Assembly: GCA_012845835.1 (NCBI GenBank)
Contig: JABAKD010000019.1
Span: 605,501-669,500 of the forward strand
Length of the DNA stretch: 64,000 bases
Source: Undaria pinnatifida
Lineage: Eukaryota; Sar; Phaeophyceae; Laminariales; Alariaceae
Reading direction: 5' to 3'
Shown: one piece after another, positions 20,953 through 31,932 of the stretch
Position numbering within the stretch: position 1 is the stretch's first letter
Layout of the letters: each line of letters starts with the position of its first letter
Translations under genes and position numbers: made by a program
Notes under the pieces: model-generated
The model's database searches: none
What the model saw: only the letters and a program-made list of their open reading frames with translations
Told to the model about the DNA's origin: nothing

Positions 20953-22153
20953 ATCGACCCGAAGGAAGAGATTCCACAATGAAGACGACCATGAATACAC
21001 GTCAAGAAACGGCAAAGAGAAAAGGAAATATTCCAAGATCGACCTGAACGGAGACCAAGTTGTGACGACAAAGTGTCCATTTTTAACAAATACAGGAATT
21101 CGACAGCAAGATGGATCGAGATCAGGAGGAGCCATTTGGACGAAGCCACACTTCATCATCACACATTACTATATCAACATCTACACCATGTCCGACAACC
21201 AGGAACGCGAGGAGGTTCACACCGGGGATATTTCCGACGACAGTATAGCAACTGGACAAGAACGGTGAACACGCTTGTACGACAGGTTTCTTTTCTTTGA
21301 AGAAAACTACAGAGAAGAGGCAGCGGCGGAGATCACCAACTGCAAGGCATCGAAGATTACTCCGATAAGTCACTTGGAGCGGTATGTATGGAATTTTGTT
21401 TTTTTGGGGTTCGGTACGTCGTGCATTACGGTTTCGAGGATAACGAGGGGGCGAAGAACCTGGCGCAAAACCCAGTGTGCACGTCGAACTCGAAGCACAT
21501 TGATGTACGACACCACGTTTTGCGGGAGCTTATTTTTGAGGGGGAGTTTGTTATTACTCATGTCGAGTCGGATGATCAGCATGCAGACGTCTTGAGACAA
21601 AGATGCTTGACTACACGGCTTTTTGCTTTCACCGGGATTTCTGATGAATATTTCATGCGTTTTCTTTTTTTAGATTGAGGGCAGTTATATCTTGATTTCG
21701 GGGTACGGATTTTAATCGTCAGTTTATTTAGGAGAGCATTTTGGTTAAACGAAATTGAGTTTTTGAGTAGAGCATAAGGTCCTGCCGCTCCGTGTGGCCC
21801 ATCGTGCAGCGTACGGAGTACAACTAGATGGAGTTTATTTGAGGATGTGAGAGCAGAGTAACAACATATCGCTAGAGAGAACCTACCGGCCAACGGGGGG
21901 GGGGGCGGTGAAATGATCTTCGGAAGATCTAACACATAGCATACGCAGGCTGAGCAGAAATAGGAGCACACTCTAACACGATCTTGTGTCTGAACAGAAC
22001 GCCTTAGACAAGGAAAGTATAGTAAAGCCGGGCAGAGAAAGATGACACACCCTGACAAGGTATTTTTGCCAAACTACGGTTTAAACCAGTCTGCTACAAG
22101 GGTGATTATGGCCTAACATATTTGATATGGCAATTTCATATAATAAGGAGGAG
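20953..22153 (+). other. Copia-2 3' region with second RNase H tail
   Basis: Mirrors Copia-1. EDNEGAKNLAQNPVCTSNSK, HHVLRELIFEGEF and VESDDQHADV lie at about 21430-21600, with a frameshift that loses the final residues. A G run occurs at about 21895-21907. The polypurine tract AAGGAGGAG precedes the LTR at about 22145-22153. Confidence 0.68.
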
Positions 22154-22701
22154 TGTTAAAGCGTACGATTCACAAGGAATCTATCGTATATAGGTAGATG
22201 TTCATTACATAGTCAAATATGTGTATGCAGAGTACTGGGTAAGCTGTCGAACCATGTGATAGAAGTTGTTTTCTTTGGTATGGAAGAGGACACATATAGG
22301 TACCGCATTCCACCAAGTGATAACGCGTTGATGGATCACGTGCGTAAGATCAAAGCGTTGACTAGGTCACGCGCCTAAGATCGAAGTGTTTACTACGTCA
22401 CGTGCGTAAGATTGACCTGGGTGTCGTATGTAGTGGATACCACCATACCTCGTTGAGATAATTTGGTAGAGTACAAAGGAAGAGACGCGAGTACTTGCAC
22501 ATCGAGTTCACTCTTCACATCTATCTGAATCTGAACTTGGACAGTTCATAGTGACATAAGTTTTTGTTGGCCCAACGAGAGCCCATTTTAAGTGATCCGC
22601 CATCGTCTAAACCATCATCAGTCAGGCTCGAGCTCGTCTCGCCACGACTCTGTGTTAGCCTCGAAGACCGTCATCGGTCAGGCACCACTACATTTCTAAC
22701 A
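22154..22701 (+). repeat. Copia-2 3' LTR
   Basis: It starts TGTTAAAGCG and ends TTTCTAACA; the second CACGTG core is CACGCG here. The target duplication TGGAG follows at 22702-22706. Confidence 0.93.
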
Positions 22702-22706
22702 TGGAG
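22702..22706. repeat. Right target-site duplication of Copia-2 (TGGAG)
   Basis: Exact repeat of 16149-16153. Confidence 0.9.
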
Positions 22707-23659
22707 ATACTAAGTTTTATCTCAGGGCAGTAAATAAACAAGCCAAGTTTAATATTGTAGAGTTAAAAGCTCTACAAATCTAAGAGATGCATGTCTGTTT
22801 ACAGTTTACCGCATAATACTCTCAACTCGAACGAGGCTTCTCGAAGAGTTAACAATTACTTTATCGTTTAGATTGTCATATCTCGACGATAGCACTGAGA
22901 TATGTACTATCTTGAGACAAGCTAAGTTTTTATAGTAGTATGTAACACCATTTTACATACCGTGGCAATCCCACCATGCTACGTAGCAAGGTGGAGGAGC
23001 CGGGCCTTGTTTGTCAGTATGTTAAAATCTTCATGAAGTACCAAGTATTGGCAGACTGAGCACACTTGAAGAAGGTCCTAGGTCGTCAATCGTACAGCAG
23101 GTCACAACTGCACCCAGCAAAGTCGCGCAAGCTGAGGCCTAGCAGTAAGCCTGTTTCCTGAACGTTTCGTAGCTAGTTCGTGCTAGCTCCAAACTGCCAT
23201 TGTCGTTCCCGTAGGAACATGTCCAAGGATTGTGTCGCGATTCGAAACGTTTCGAAGCAGCGATAACATTGTACAGCATGGAAGTCCGTTAAAACTTGAG
23301 ACGAGCCATAATCATATTTTTACTTGTTTCTTATCGACACGAATATCGAGTCATATTGACCAATTGTTTTACCCGAGTTTCGGACTCAGCTGCAATAACA
23401 GTGATCATCGGCGTATTCCAGGCAATTCCTAGGATCCTGTCATCCCAAGTCGACACCTCTTATAAGACGCGCACGTTTGCACGTCTGAAAAGGGGGGGGG
23501 GTGATGTGGATACCAGTCCCAATTCCCTGGATTGTACCGCCTCCTTATCACTATCATCCTTCAATATTATCCTGGGTCCTCGAGGCAGGCTCTGAGGTGT
23601 TTCCTCATCGTTGACCCTCGAGCGTGCGGTTGCGCACATAACCCACCTCGGTGTGTCTC
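22707..23659. other. Non-coding sequence between Copia-2 and the hexamer array
   Basis: No gene or motif is supported. It is the right flank of the site hit by Copia-2 and continues the sequence left of 16149. A G run lies at about 23491-23500. Confidence 0.4.
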
Positions 23660-23663
23660 CACA

Positions 23664-25172
23664 CTAATAACACTAACACTAACACTAACACTAACACTAA
23701 CACTAACACTAACACTAACACTAACACTAACACTAGCACTAACACTAACACTAACACTAACACTAACACTAACACTAACACTAACACTAACACTAACACT
23801 AACACTAACACTAACACTAACACTAACACTAACACCAACACTAACACTAACACTAACACTAACACTAACACTAACACTAACACTAACACTAACACTAGCA
23901 CTAACACTAACACTAACACTAACACTAACACTAACACTAACACTAACAGTAACAGTAACAGTAACACTAACACTAACACTAACACTAACACTAACACTAA
24001 CACTAACACTAACACTAACACTAACACCAACACCAACACCAACACTAACACTAACACTAACACTAACACCAACACTAACACTAGCACTAACACTAACACT
24101 AACACTAACACTAACACTAACACTAACACTAACACTAACACTAACACTAACACCAACACTAACACTAACACTAACACTAACACTAACACTAACACTAACA
24201 CTAACACTAACACTAACACTAACACCAACACTAACACTAACACTAACACTAGCACTAACACTAACACTAGCACTAACACTAACACTAACACTAACACTAA
24301 CACTAACACTAGCACTAACACCAACACTAACACTAGCACTAGCACTAACACTAACACTAACACCAACACTAACACTAACACTAACACTAACACTAACACT
24401 AGCACTAACACTAACACTAACACTAACACTAACACTAACACTAACACTAACACTAACACCAACACTAACACTAGCACTAACACTAACACTAACACTAACA
24501 CTAACACTAACACTAACACTAACACTAACACTAACACTAACACTAACACTAACACTAACACTAACACTAACACTAACACTAACACTAACACTAACACTAA
24601 CACTAACACTAACACTAACACTAACACTAACAGTAACACTAACACTAACACTAACACTAACACTAACACTAACACTAACACTAACAGTAACACTAACACT
24701 AACACTAACACCAACACCAACACCAACACTAACACTAACACTAACACTAACACCAACACCAACACTAACACTAGCACTAACACTAACACTAACACTAACA
24801 CTAACACTAACACTAACACTAACACTAACACTAACACCAACACTAACACTAACACTAACACTAACACTAACACTAACACTAACACTAACACTAACACTAG
24901 CACTAACACTAACACTAACACTAACACTAACACTAACACTAACACTAACACTAACACTAACACTAACACTAACACTAACACTAACACTAACACTAACACT
25001 AACACTAACACTAACACTAACAGTAACACTAACACTAACACTAACACCAACACCAACACCAACACTAACACTAACACTAACACTAACACCAACACTAACA
25101 CTAACACTAACACTAACACTAACACTAACACTAACACTAACACTAGCACTAACACCAACACTAACACCATCT
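23664..25172. repeat. (CTAACA)n / (TTAGTG)n telomere-variant array, about 250 units
   Basis: An almost uninterrupted hexamer array, reading CTAACA on the plus strand and TTAGTG on the minus strand. Variant units CTAGCA, CCAACA and GTAACA are scattered and reused in the same order. A block of three CCAACA, four CTAACA and another CCAACA starts at 24027, 24711 and 25047 (spacings 684 and 336 bp), so the array expanded in larger segments as well as by single units. Long open frames through it (Thr-Asn, Thr-Leu, Leu-Val) result only from the lack of stops in the repeat. Confidence 0.97.
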
Positions 25173-26080
25173 GAGAAAGAGAACCTGATAAGGGACTACC
25201 GTCCCGCAGAAACAAAATCGATCAATCGTAAATATATTTGTTAGCTTTTGGTTGTGTGCCTCTTGTCTAACAATATAATAACTGTAGTCGTAAGGGGAAT
25301 CGCCGACCTATATCCTTAGACTAATGAGGACACACAACTCGTAATACGCGCGATCGGAGTATCACAGACAACTTGCAAAGATGAGTTTCGACGAAATCTT
25401 CGATCTCACAGCTGGAGTGTATTTTCTAATGTACCCGGTAAATATATCTTGAGTTGCACAATGATGTGTGTCAATGGATGTGTCAAGTAAGTGTGGTGAT
25501 CCCGAGCGGGGTGCAGGGAGGGGGTTTTGTCGGTGTTGGGAAGCATCCTCCTCATGGTTCCGGGGTCTTCATGTCTTCGTTAGTCTCTCTTCATGATATG
25601 AGTCGTTGGCTAAACTCAACACTCACATTATAATTATACGCTACCAAAAAGGGACCGTCACAAGAAACAACTAGAACAGAAAAGGGCAGGGCAAAGTAGG
25701 GCAGGTGGCGATGTGGGCGTTTGTAACATTGCTGTGGTGTCCCACTATAGTACAGTATAGTAGGTATATCTGCTGTCTGCAAAGAAAGGCGCACACCTTA
25801 ATAAAATAGTGTCCAGCCTGACCATCGTCACTTACATTCTAGTCCATCCATCGATGATGGCCTTTCATGTCTGCAGGGGGTATCACACGCGGGGCGACGC
25901 GAAGATCTGTACCATTATTCTTACTCAGAACCTATACTGGCAGACAGATGCCGCGGCTGGCCGGGGGGTTATCTTCTCGCAGATGCATAAAACCTTAAGC
26001 AAAAAAAAAATCTCGGGTACCCCGAGGTACCCCGAGGAACCCCGAGGTACCCTAAGAAAATCTCCTTCTTATCTTCTGGC
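25173..26080. other. Non-coding interval
   Basis: No gene is supported. At 26010-26052 there is a short tandem repeat of GGTACCCCGA-type units. Confidence 0.4.
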
Positions 26081-26084
26081 CGAG

Positions 26085-26104
26085 CCTAACCCTAACCCTA
26101 ACCC
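26085..26104. repeat. Short interstitial telomere-like tract (CCCTAA)3
   Basis: CCTAACCCTAACCCTAACCC is about three units of the TTAGGG telomere repeat on the minus strand. It lies 0.9 kb from the TTAGTG array. Confidence 0.8.
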
Positions 26105-26109
26105 GAACA

Positions 26110-27880
26110 AAGCCCAATTACTTGTGTTTCCAGACTATGTTTCTATGCTCCTCGTATTCATTACTTTCGTTGCCGAGAATACTGCTCAGCTTCCAGGTAC
26201 ACCCGCGGTGTGTCCTATATACGTATAATATATATATATGTCTAATAGGGCCTGGCCACCCAGAGGAATAAGCGTGGGGTGGTATCTTGAATCCTAGGCC
26301 GCGCGCATAGTCTATAGGATACACGTTTACTTACTTTATGTATGTGATATTATTCATATTTTGTACTTCTTAGGTGTGGGGCTGTGCCCCTATCAGGTTT
26401 CATCTTGGGTGGTTGTGGTGTGGAGGACACACCAAAGTGGGTCGGTACCTCGCGTCAGCACGGCACGGAGTTGGGGAGACCTCTGGTGACCGTGAGCTTG
26501 TGTGTGCAACAAGGCGGTACTGTCTAGTGTGAAGGGGACCTCTGTATCCGCACATAGGCTAGTTTTGCCAAAACATGTTTTCTTGCGAGGGTCGATACTA
26601 CCACAAGTATAAATCATAGCACTTAAGGTGGTGGACAACAAACAGGAGGGGCGCGCGAGAAAAAAACGCACTAGGAAAACATTTGTTTTTTCGGCCGTCT
26701 GAGCGAGGGGGCGTGGGGGGGTCGCATGGTATTCATGTTGCATACAGGTACAACAGCAGTATACAGAGGTGTTGCGGATTCGGGCACCGGTGTATCTCTG
26801 GTTTCCCCCGCACATTTAACGTTAAAGTCGGTTTTAGGGTGAGGTACTAAAGACTATAGAGCTGCTCATACTTAATAGGAACCTCAGAAAAAATAGCCGG
26901 TGGACCCCCGGCATTAGTGATGGCGTTTCGAAGGACTTCGAGTGGACCTCACGCCATCGATACGCGTAGGACAAAAAAAAAACATAACACGCCAAGTTTT
27001 AAATGGAAATTGAAAATCCCGACGCGGCAATATTGAAGGTGGTGTACAACACACTCGCCCCACCTCATAGCAAAAAAAATAGCTGTGTCTGTACCGACTC
27101 GAGGTACTTCGTCTGCGATGCGATACGCTCCGGAGTTAGCAGACACGACAAGGTCGCAACATCATGAGCATGCTTCGTCCGGGACGAGCATATAGCCAGG
27201 CGCTCTTTCTAGCTTCTTAGTTATTGAGGGGAGCTCCGCTCGAAGCTGAAACGCTACTAAGAGATACCTCTATTAGTAGTACGTGTACCAAACTCAGTGA
27301 AACCAGCGCCCTAGATGCGGAACTTTGATCGTGGCCAGGCGTAAGGGAGAGGTGGCATCCGATCAACCAAGACGCGTCTGCCTCCCTGTCTATCACTCTC
27401 AATACACATTTCGGTCACTTCTTCCTGTATATACAAGCGGACACACCGCCCTAGCGGTAACGACTCTGCACGCTCACCCACAACAGAAACAGCTGAAAAA
27501 AAAGTGAAAAGAGCACCTGGCATAGCACATACCTGGTACTCCGTACGCTTCGACCTATTTATTCACACGTGTCACATATCAATACGTAGGGGGACTGGGA
27601 ACCTTCCATTGACGACAAAACGCTACTGAGGAAGTTGGGCCAAAAACGATATATACCTGGCACGAATAAAATACGACAGCTTGGCAGGCTTCGTTGGTAT
27701 CAATCGAATGTCACCACAAGCGTGCACACTGTGTTCCACATACATTGCGCTTATCACGATGCAATGCTGCGATTAATATGTCATGCTGGAATCCTATCGG
27801 CGTGACCAAAAGTCAACAACTTCTAGCCCCCACAGAGTATCACGATTCGGGCCTTCGCGGCCTACGTCCTGCCGAAACAA
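26110..27880. other. Non-coding interval
   Basis: Short ORFs on both strands have no recognisable domains. Copies of the TACCTGGTA motif appear at 27530, with a partial copy (ATACCTGG) at about 27653. Nothing else is supported. Confidence 0.35.
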
Positions 27881-28480
27881 GAACAAGAAAGAGAAAAAGA
27901 ACGAGAACAAGAATATCACAATCAGCAAACGACAAAATAACAACAGGCAAGAGAGAAGCAGCAGAAGAAAAAGGAGAAGGAGCACGAGAAGGAGGAGGAG
28001 GAGCAGGAGAAGGGGCACGGGAAGGGGCACGGGAAGGGGGAGGAGGAGCAGAAGGAAAAGGAGAAGGAGCACGAGAAGGAGAAGGAAAATGAAAATGAAA
28101 AGGAAATGGAAAATGAAAATGAAAAGGAAATGGAAATGGAAAAGGAAATGGAAATGGAAATGGAAAAGGAAATGGAAATGGAAAAGAAAAAGAAAAAGGA
28201 AAAGGAAAAGAAGAAGGAAAAGGAAAAAGAAAAGTAAAAATAGACGGAAAAAGAAAAGGAAAAGGAAAAGGAAAAAGAAAAGGAAAAGGAAAAGGAAAAG
28301 GAAAAGGAAAAGGAAAAGGAAAAGGAAAAGGAAAAGGAAAAGGAAAAGGAAAAGGAAAAGGAAAAGGAAAAGGAAAAGGAAAAGGAAAAGGAAAAGGAAA
28401 AGGAAAAGGAAAAGGAAAAGGAAAAGGACAACGACAAGGACAACGACAAGGACAATCACAAGGACAAGGAGAGAGAGAAG
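27880..28480. repeat. Polypurine tract with (GGAAAA)n core
   Basis: About 570 bp are almost purely A/G on the plus strand. GGAAAA hexamers dominate at 28250-28428, with GAAAATG- and GGAG-type variants before and GACAACGACAAG-type units after. The predicted Lys/Arg-rich or Leu/Phe-rich frames are repeat artefacts. Such mirror-symmetric purine tracts can form triplex DNA. Confidence 0.92.
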
Positions 28481-28970
28481 GCCCGAGGGAGAAGAAGAAC
28501 CAAATGGCATGGAGGAGGGGGTGCAGGAGCGGGCGGGAGATAACATTATACGATATCGTTCGTATGTCATTGAAGTATTAATAATCCAAGTTCCCCGGTA
28601 ACTTATACCTGGTACAATGCAGTTGTTCTTGAAACACAGTTGAGCATGCAATCAAGCAGGTCGCACAGAACAACAGCAAGAGGAGTGAAAGCACACAAGA
28701 CGAAACAAGAGCAAGCAGGTTAACAAGAGCAAGAGTGAGACTGAGGAGAAGAATAAACGAACTGCTAACGACGAGAACATCTACGAGAACACGCACAAAA
28801 GCAAGAATATCCACAAGAAAGAGGACAAAAACAAAAGCAAAAACACGGACAATGCGGCCAGAAAACCCAAGACGCGGTTGGTGAACGATACCTGGTACGA
28901 CGGTTCGTGCTGACTGTTAGTGTTGTCTACGAGTGAAGTAGCACGCAATGCTTACAGGATAACTGAAGCG
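28481..28970. other. Non-coding, A/C/G-rich low-complexity sequence
   Basis: T-poor, AAGAGCAAG-like sequence continues to about 28850. TACCTGGTA motifs lie at 28606 and 28890. No gene is supported. Confidence 0.4.
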
Positions 28971-28974
28971 CCAA

Positions 28975-29650
28975 TGCTGCAGAAACACAATACGTATGGC
29001 ATCATTGTACAAACCATGACAACGACAACAAGAAGGGGGCGATGCCGACGGCACGAGTATTGCCCAAATCTTTGACGATGTGACAAAGAAGGCCAAACCG
29101 ATGGTCATAACAGTGCATGAAACATAATCACGTCACAAACGAGGCGAACCCTCTCTTGAAAGTATCACTAAGATACCGATGGTAAGTACCAAACATTGAT
29201 GACGTCGCAAAGGAGACGATGCCGACGAAGATACCAGTGCATCAACCTTAATGGCGCCATGAACGAGAGGAAGCACCGACGACAACATTATCGAACATTG
29301 AATGCGCCACACAGGTGGCAACTACCAACGACAAAATATTGGATATTGCACAAACCTTCACGACGTCGCAGAGGAAGCGAAATCGACGGAAATAGCAGTG
29401 CACAAATCTTGATGATGTCGCAGAGGAAACGATATCGAAGGTTCAAGCATCGCCAAAATGTTGATGGCGCCACAAAGGAGGCAATACCGACGGAAGTAAT
29501 AATGCATAAACCATACGTGATATGATATGTACATACGTTATAAATGAGGCAAAATCTTTCTTGATAATATCACAAAAATACGGACGGAAATATGAGTGTG
29601 CAAACCTTGATGACGTCGCAAAGCAATCGATACCGACGGCAAGAGCAACG
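28975..29650. repeat. Decayed minisatellite, unit about 55-65 bp
   Basis: Blocks resembling GATGACGTCGCAAAGGAGG, CGATACCGACGGAAG and AGTGCA(C/T)AAACC recur at least eight times, with heavy substitution. The conserved TGACGTCG core (a CRE-like palindrome TGACGTCA variant) is the best-kept part. No protein is supported. Confidence 0.6.
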
Positions 29651-29843
29651 TTCCTGCTGTCCGTCCAGTGGAGCCTCTACCGCTCCCACCAAGAGCACGT
29701 GCCGACCTAACACGACCACGAACGGGGTCAACAGATGGGCTAATGATCAGTGAAGGAGTCGATGAGACGACGAGTGCTTGACTCCTTCTGCAAGTCAACC
29801 ACCACACGTGCAGCGTAAAACAGCAATAGAGTCTCAACCCGAA

Positions 29844-29857
29844 CCCTAACCCTAACC
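29844..29857. repeat. Short interstitial telomere-like tract (CCCTAA)2
   Basis: CCCTAACCCTAACC follows directly after the decayed minisatellite region; it is another small TTAGGG-type relic. Confidence 0.6.
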
Positions 29858-29859
29858 TA

Positions 29860-31785
29860 CGTCTAATCTAACCCGTAGGAAGCAAGCGCTTCGAAATTGT
29901 TCGTCAGCGATGATACACGCTCAGCTATAAATCGCTGAATGCGAACATCAAAACCGCCTGCTGTAAATACTCGTGCTGCCGCTCGCTGTGCTACGACTAC
30001 GGAGGCACCGAAAAATATTGCATGCATGATATGACAAGAAGCACCCGCCCTAACCAGCGGAATAGCGCATTAATAGGCATTGATCTATGACACATTTTGG
30101 CATGTCAGATCCCTTCCTTCCAGGAAAAAATGAAGCATACATATTAGGTATATCAGTGAATTAGGTGATGGTGTGAAATAAGACTTGGCGTTAACCTTGA
30201 GAGAAAACGAACAAGACTGCACGACAACACCGACGTAGAACTGTTACATACTTTGTACCGCTTACAGGTAGCAGCACTCGGAGGTATACCCATTACCAGG
30301 TACTATACAGCATAAGCCAAAAAACAAAAATAAGGAAGGGCTGTTCTTATCCAAGCAACATTTGTCGAACATACTCAAAATGTAAAAAAAAGGCTTGACT
30401 TCCGACAATATGTGAGAGCAAGTGGATTTTTTTTGGAACTGACGATTTTCATGTTTTTGCACTCTGTGATAACTTTAAAAAAAGCGACAGCACGCCTCCG
30501 TATTCGATGCAAATTTTCAAAGCATTTGAACGAAAAATAATTCGGGAAAAAAAGAGGAGCCTAAAAGAATGATTCTAAGATCGACCAGATCACTTTTGGG
30601 GGGGCGCTAAGAAATTTTGGATTCAAGACCGGTGACAATGGAAGGCCAAAAGTTTGAAAATTGCCGAAGATCCCAGCCAAACTTTGCCTGAACGGTCGCC
30701 TATGGACCTAATTTGGTAGAATTATTTTTGAAATTTTCCAGAATTCCGGGCAAAAACGATTTCTCGCGGCGATCTTGGCCAACATCGGCCTGACAATTTT
30801 TCAAGCAAGTATTGGATTAGACGCGGCGCAATTTCGTGTTCTCCACACACTTCGTTCGACGAAATCAACGGCAGCGGGGTGAACTATGAATGTGGCGAGC
30901 TCGTTAGGGCTCCGACCCCCCCTTGGTGTAGAGCGCCCACTCTACGGCCGGCGGTTTGTGGCGGGCGCCGATCAGGCTTCTGTCAAAAACATATTCGGCG
31001 GCTGGTGTGTACAAAACTGAGACAAAAACTCTGTATCATTTCCCAACGGGCGAAAAACAGAATTTTGAGAAGATGTAACGGAAGACCACAGGACAACACA
31101 AGCAACCTCTCACGCTCTAGGGCATGGATCGAGATAAACTCTTCAGCGTTGTCACCTACACTCACGTGGCCTTGTCCGGAACAATGAAAAGTAACCATGG
31201 GTTGTCTCTATCTCGAGATCGAAGGTCAATCGTGTTTGGTGGGCAGTGTTGATAGAGGCTTGATAAAAAATAGACAAATTGACCTGTTGGACTGCATGAC
31301 CCAAAAAAGAGCCAGAAAAAAAAAACATTTTAGAAATGTTTTCCCCATAGCGATGTTACCCGTAATATTTCAGCAAATAACCCCCAAAAAGTTTGCAAAC
31401 GTTTTGGCCAAACTATCGGCTTTCCATTGGCATAGGTCTAAGGGCGCGGGGGATCTTAAAACACCCCCCATCTCCGGGTTTCCGATGCGCTCTAGTCTCT
31501 GGATATTTTTTTGGTGTAGTCAATAACGCCGCGTTTTTAACAAGTTGCAACCCGCGCTTCAACCACCGGGTGCCTCAGCAAACACGGGAGTTTACGCATA
31601 GTTTTGTATCCACAGCAGCTCGTGATTCTGTTCAGATTGGACGTCCGCACGTTATCAACGGAGGCCTACGCCTCGACTTTTGGGGTGTTGCAGTCAGTGG
31701 TCGAACATCATCGAACTTTCAAAGAAAAAACATGAGACAAAAATAAAAATAAACTGGGCGTTTGCACTTCATTTGCGGACAGCTT
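29860..31785. other. Non-coding interval
   Basis: A G run occurs at about 30598. An ORF at 30879-31187 has no recognisable domain. A TACCAGGTA motif lies at about 30294. No gene is supported. Confidence 0.35.
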
Positions 31786-31786
31786 C

Positions 31787-31902
31787 AGCACTCATCACTC
31801 ATCACTCATCACTCCTCACTCATCACTCATCACCCATCACTCATCACTCATCACTCATCACCCATCACTCAACACTCATCACTCATCACTCCTCACAAGC
31901 AT
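31787..31902. repeat. (CATCACT)n minisatellite
   Basis: About 16 copies of the 7-mer CATCACT with CTCATCACC/CTCCTCACT variants. Confidence 0.9.
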
Positions 31903-31932
31903 CCACAGCCCGCAAAAATGAGCCACGCTCAC

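Larger units (their letters stand above)
16154..22701 (+). mobile_element. Copia-2: second copy of the same LTR retrotransposon
   Basis: Same structure as Copia-1: TGTTA/TAACA-bounded LTRs, tRNA-Met-anticodon primer-binding site at 16701, leader tandem repeats (six units), gag, protease, integrase tail only, RT, RNase H, extra RNase H tail, polypurine tract and a 5-bp target duplication (TGGAG). It has more lesions than Copia-1 in pol: a stop after gag, at least four frameshifts and a 10-bp deletion. It shares the integrase-core deletion with the CTG run, so the deletion predates both insertions. Confidence 0.95.

Noticed and set aside
23605-25244. Very long ORFs (over 500 aa) in three frames
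   Set aside because: They are Thr-Asn, Thr-Leu and Leu-Val repeats produced by the stop-free hexamer array; no protein is supported.
27783-28651. ORFs of 177-285 aa rich in Lys/Arg, Leu/Phe or Ser/Phe
   Set aside because: Translations of the polypurine tract in different frames; no domain.
26085-29857. A true chromosome end near 26-30 kb
   Set aside because: The TTAGGG tracts are only two to three units long and genes continue on the far side; these are interstitial.
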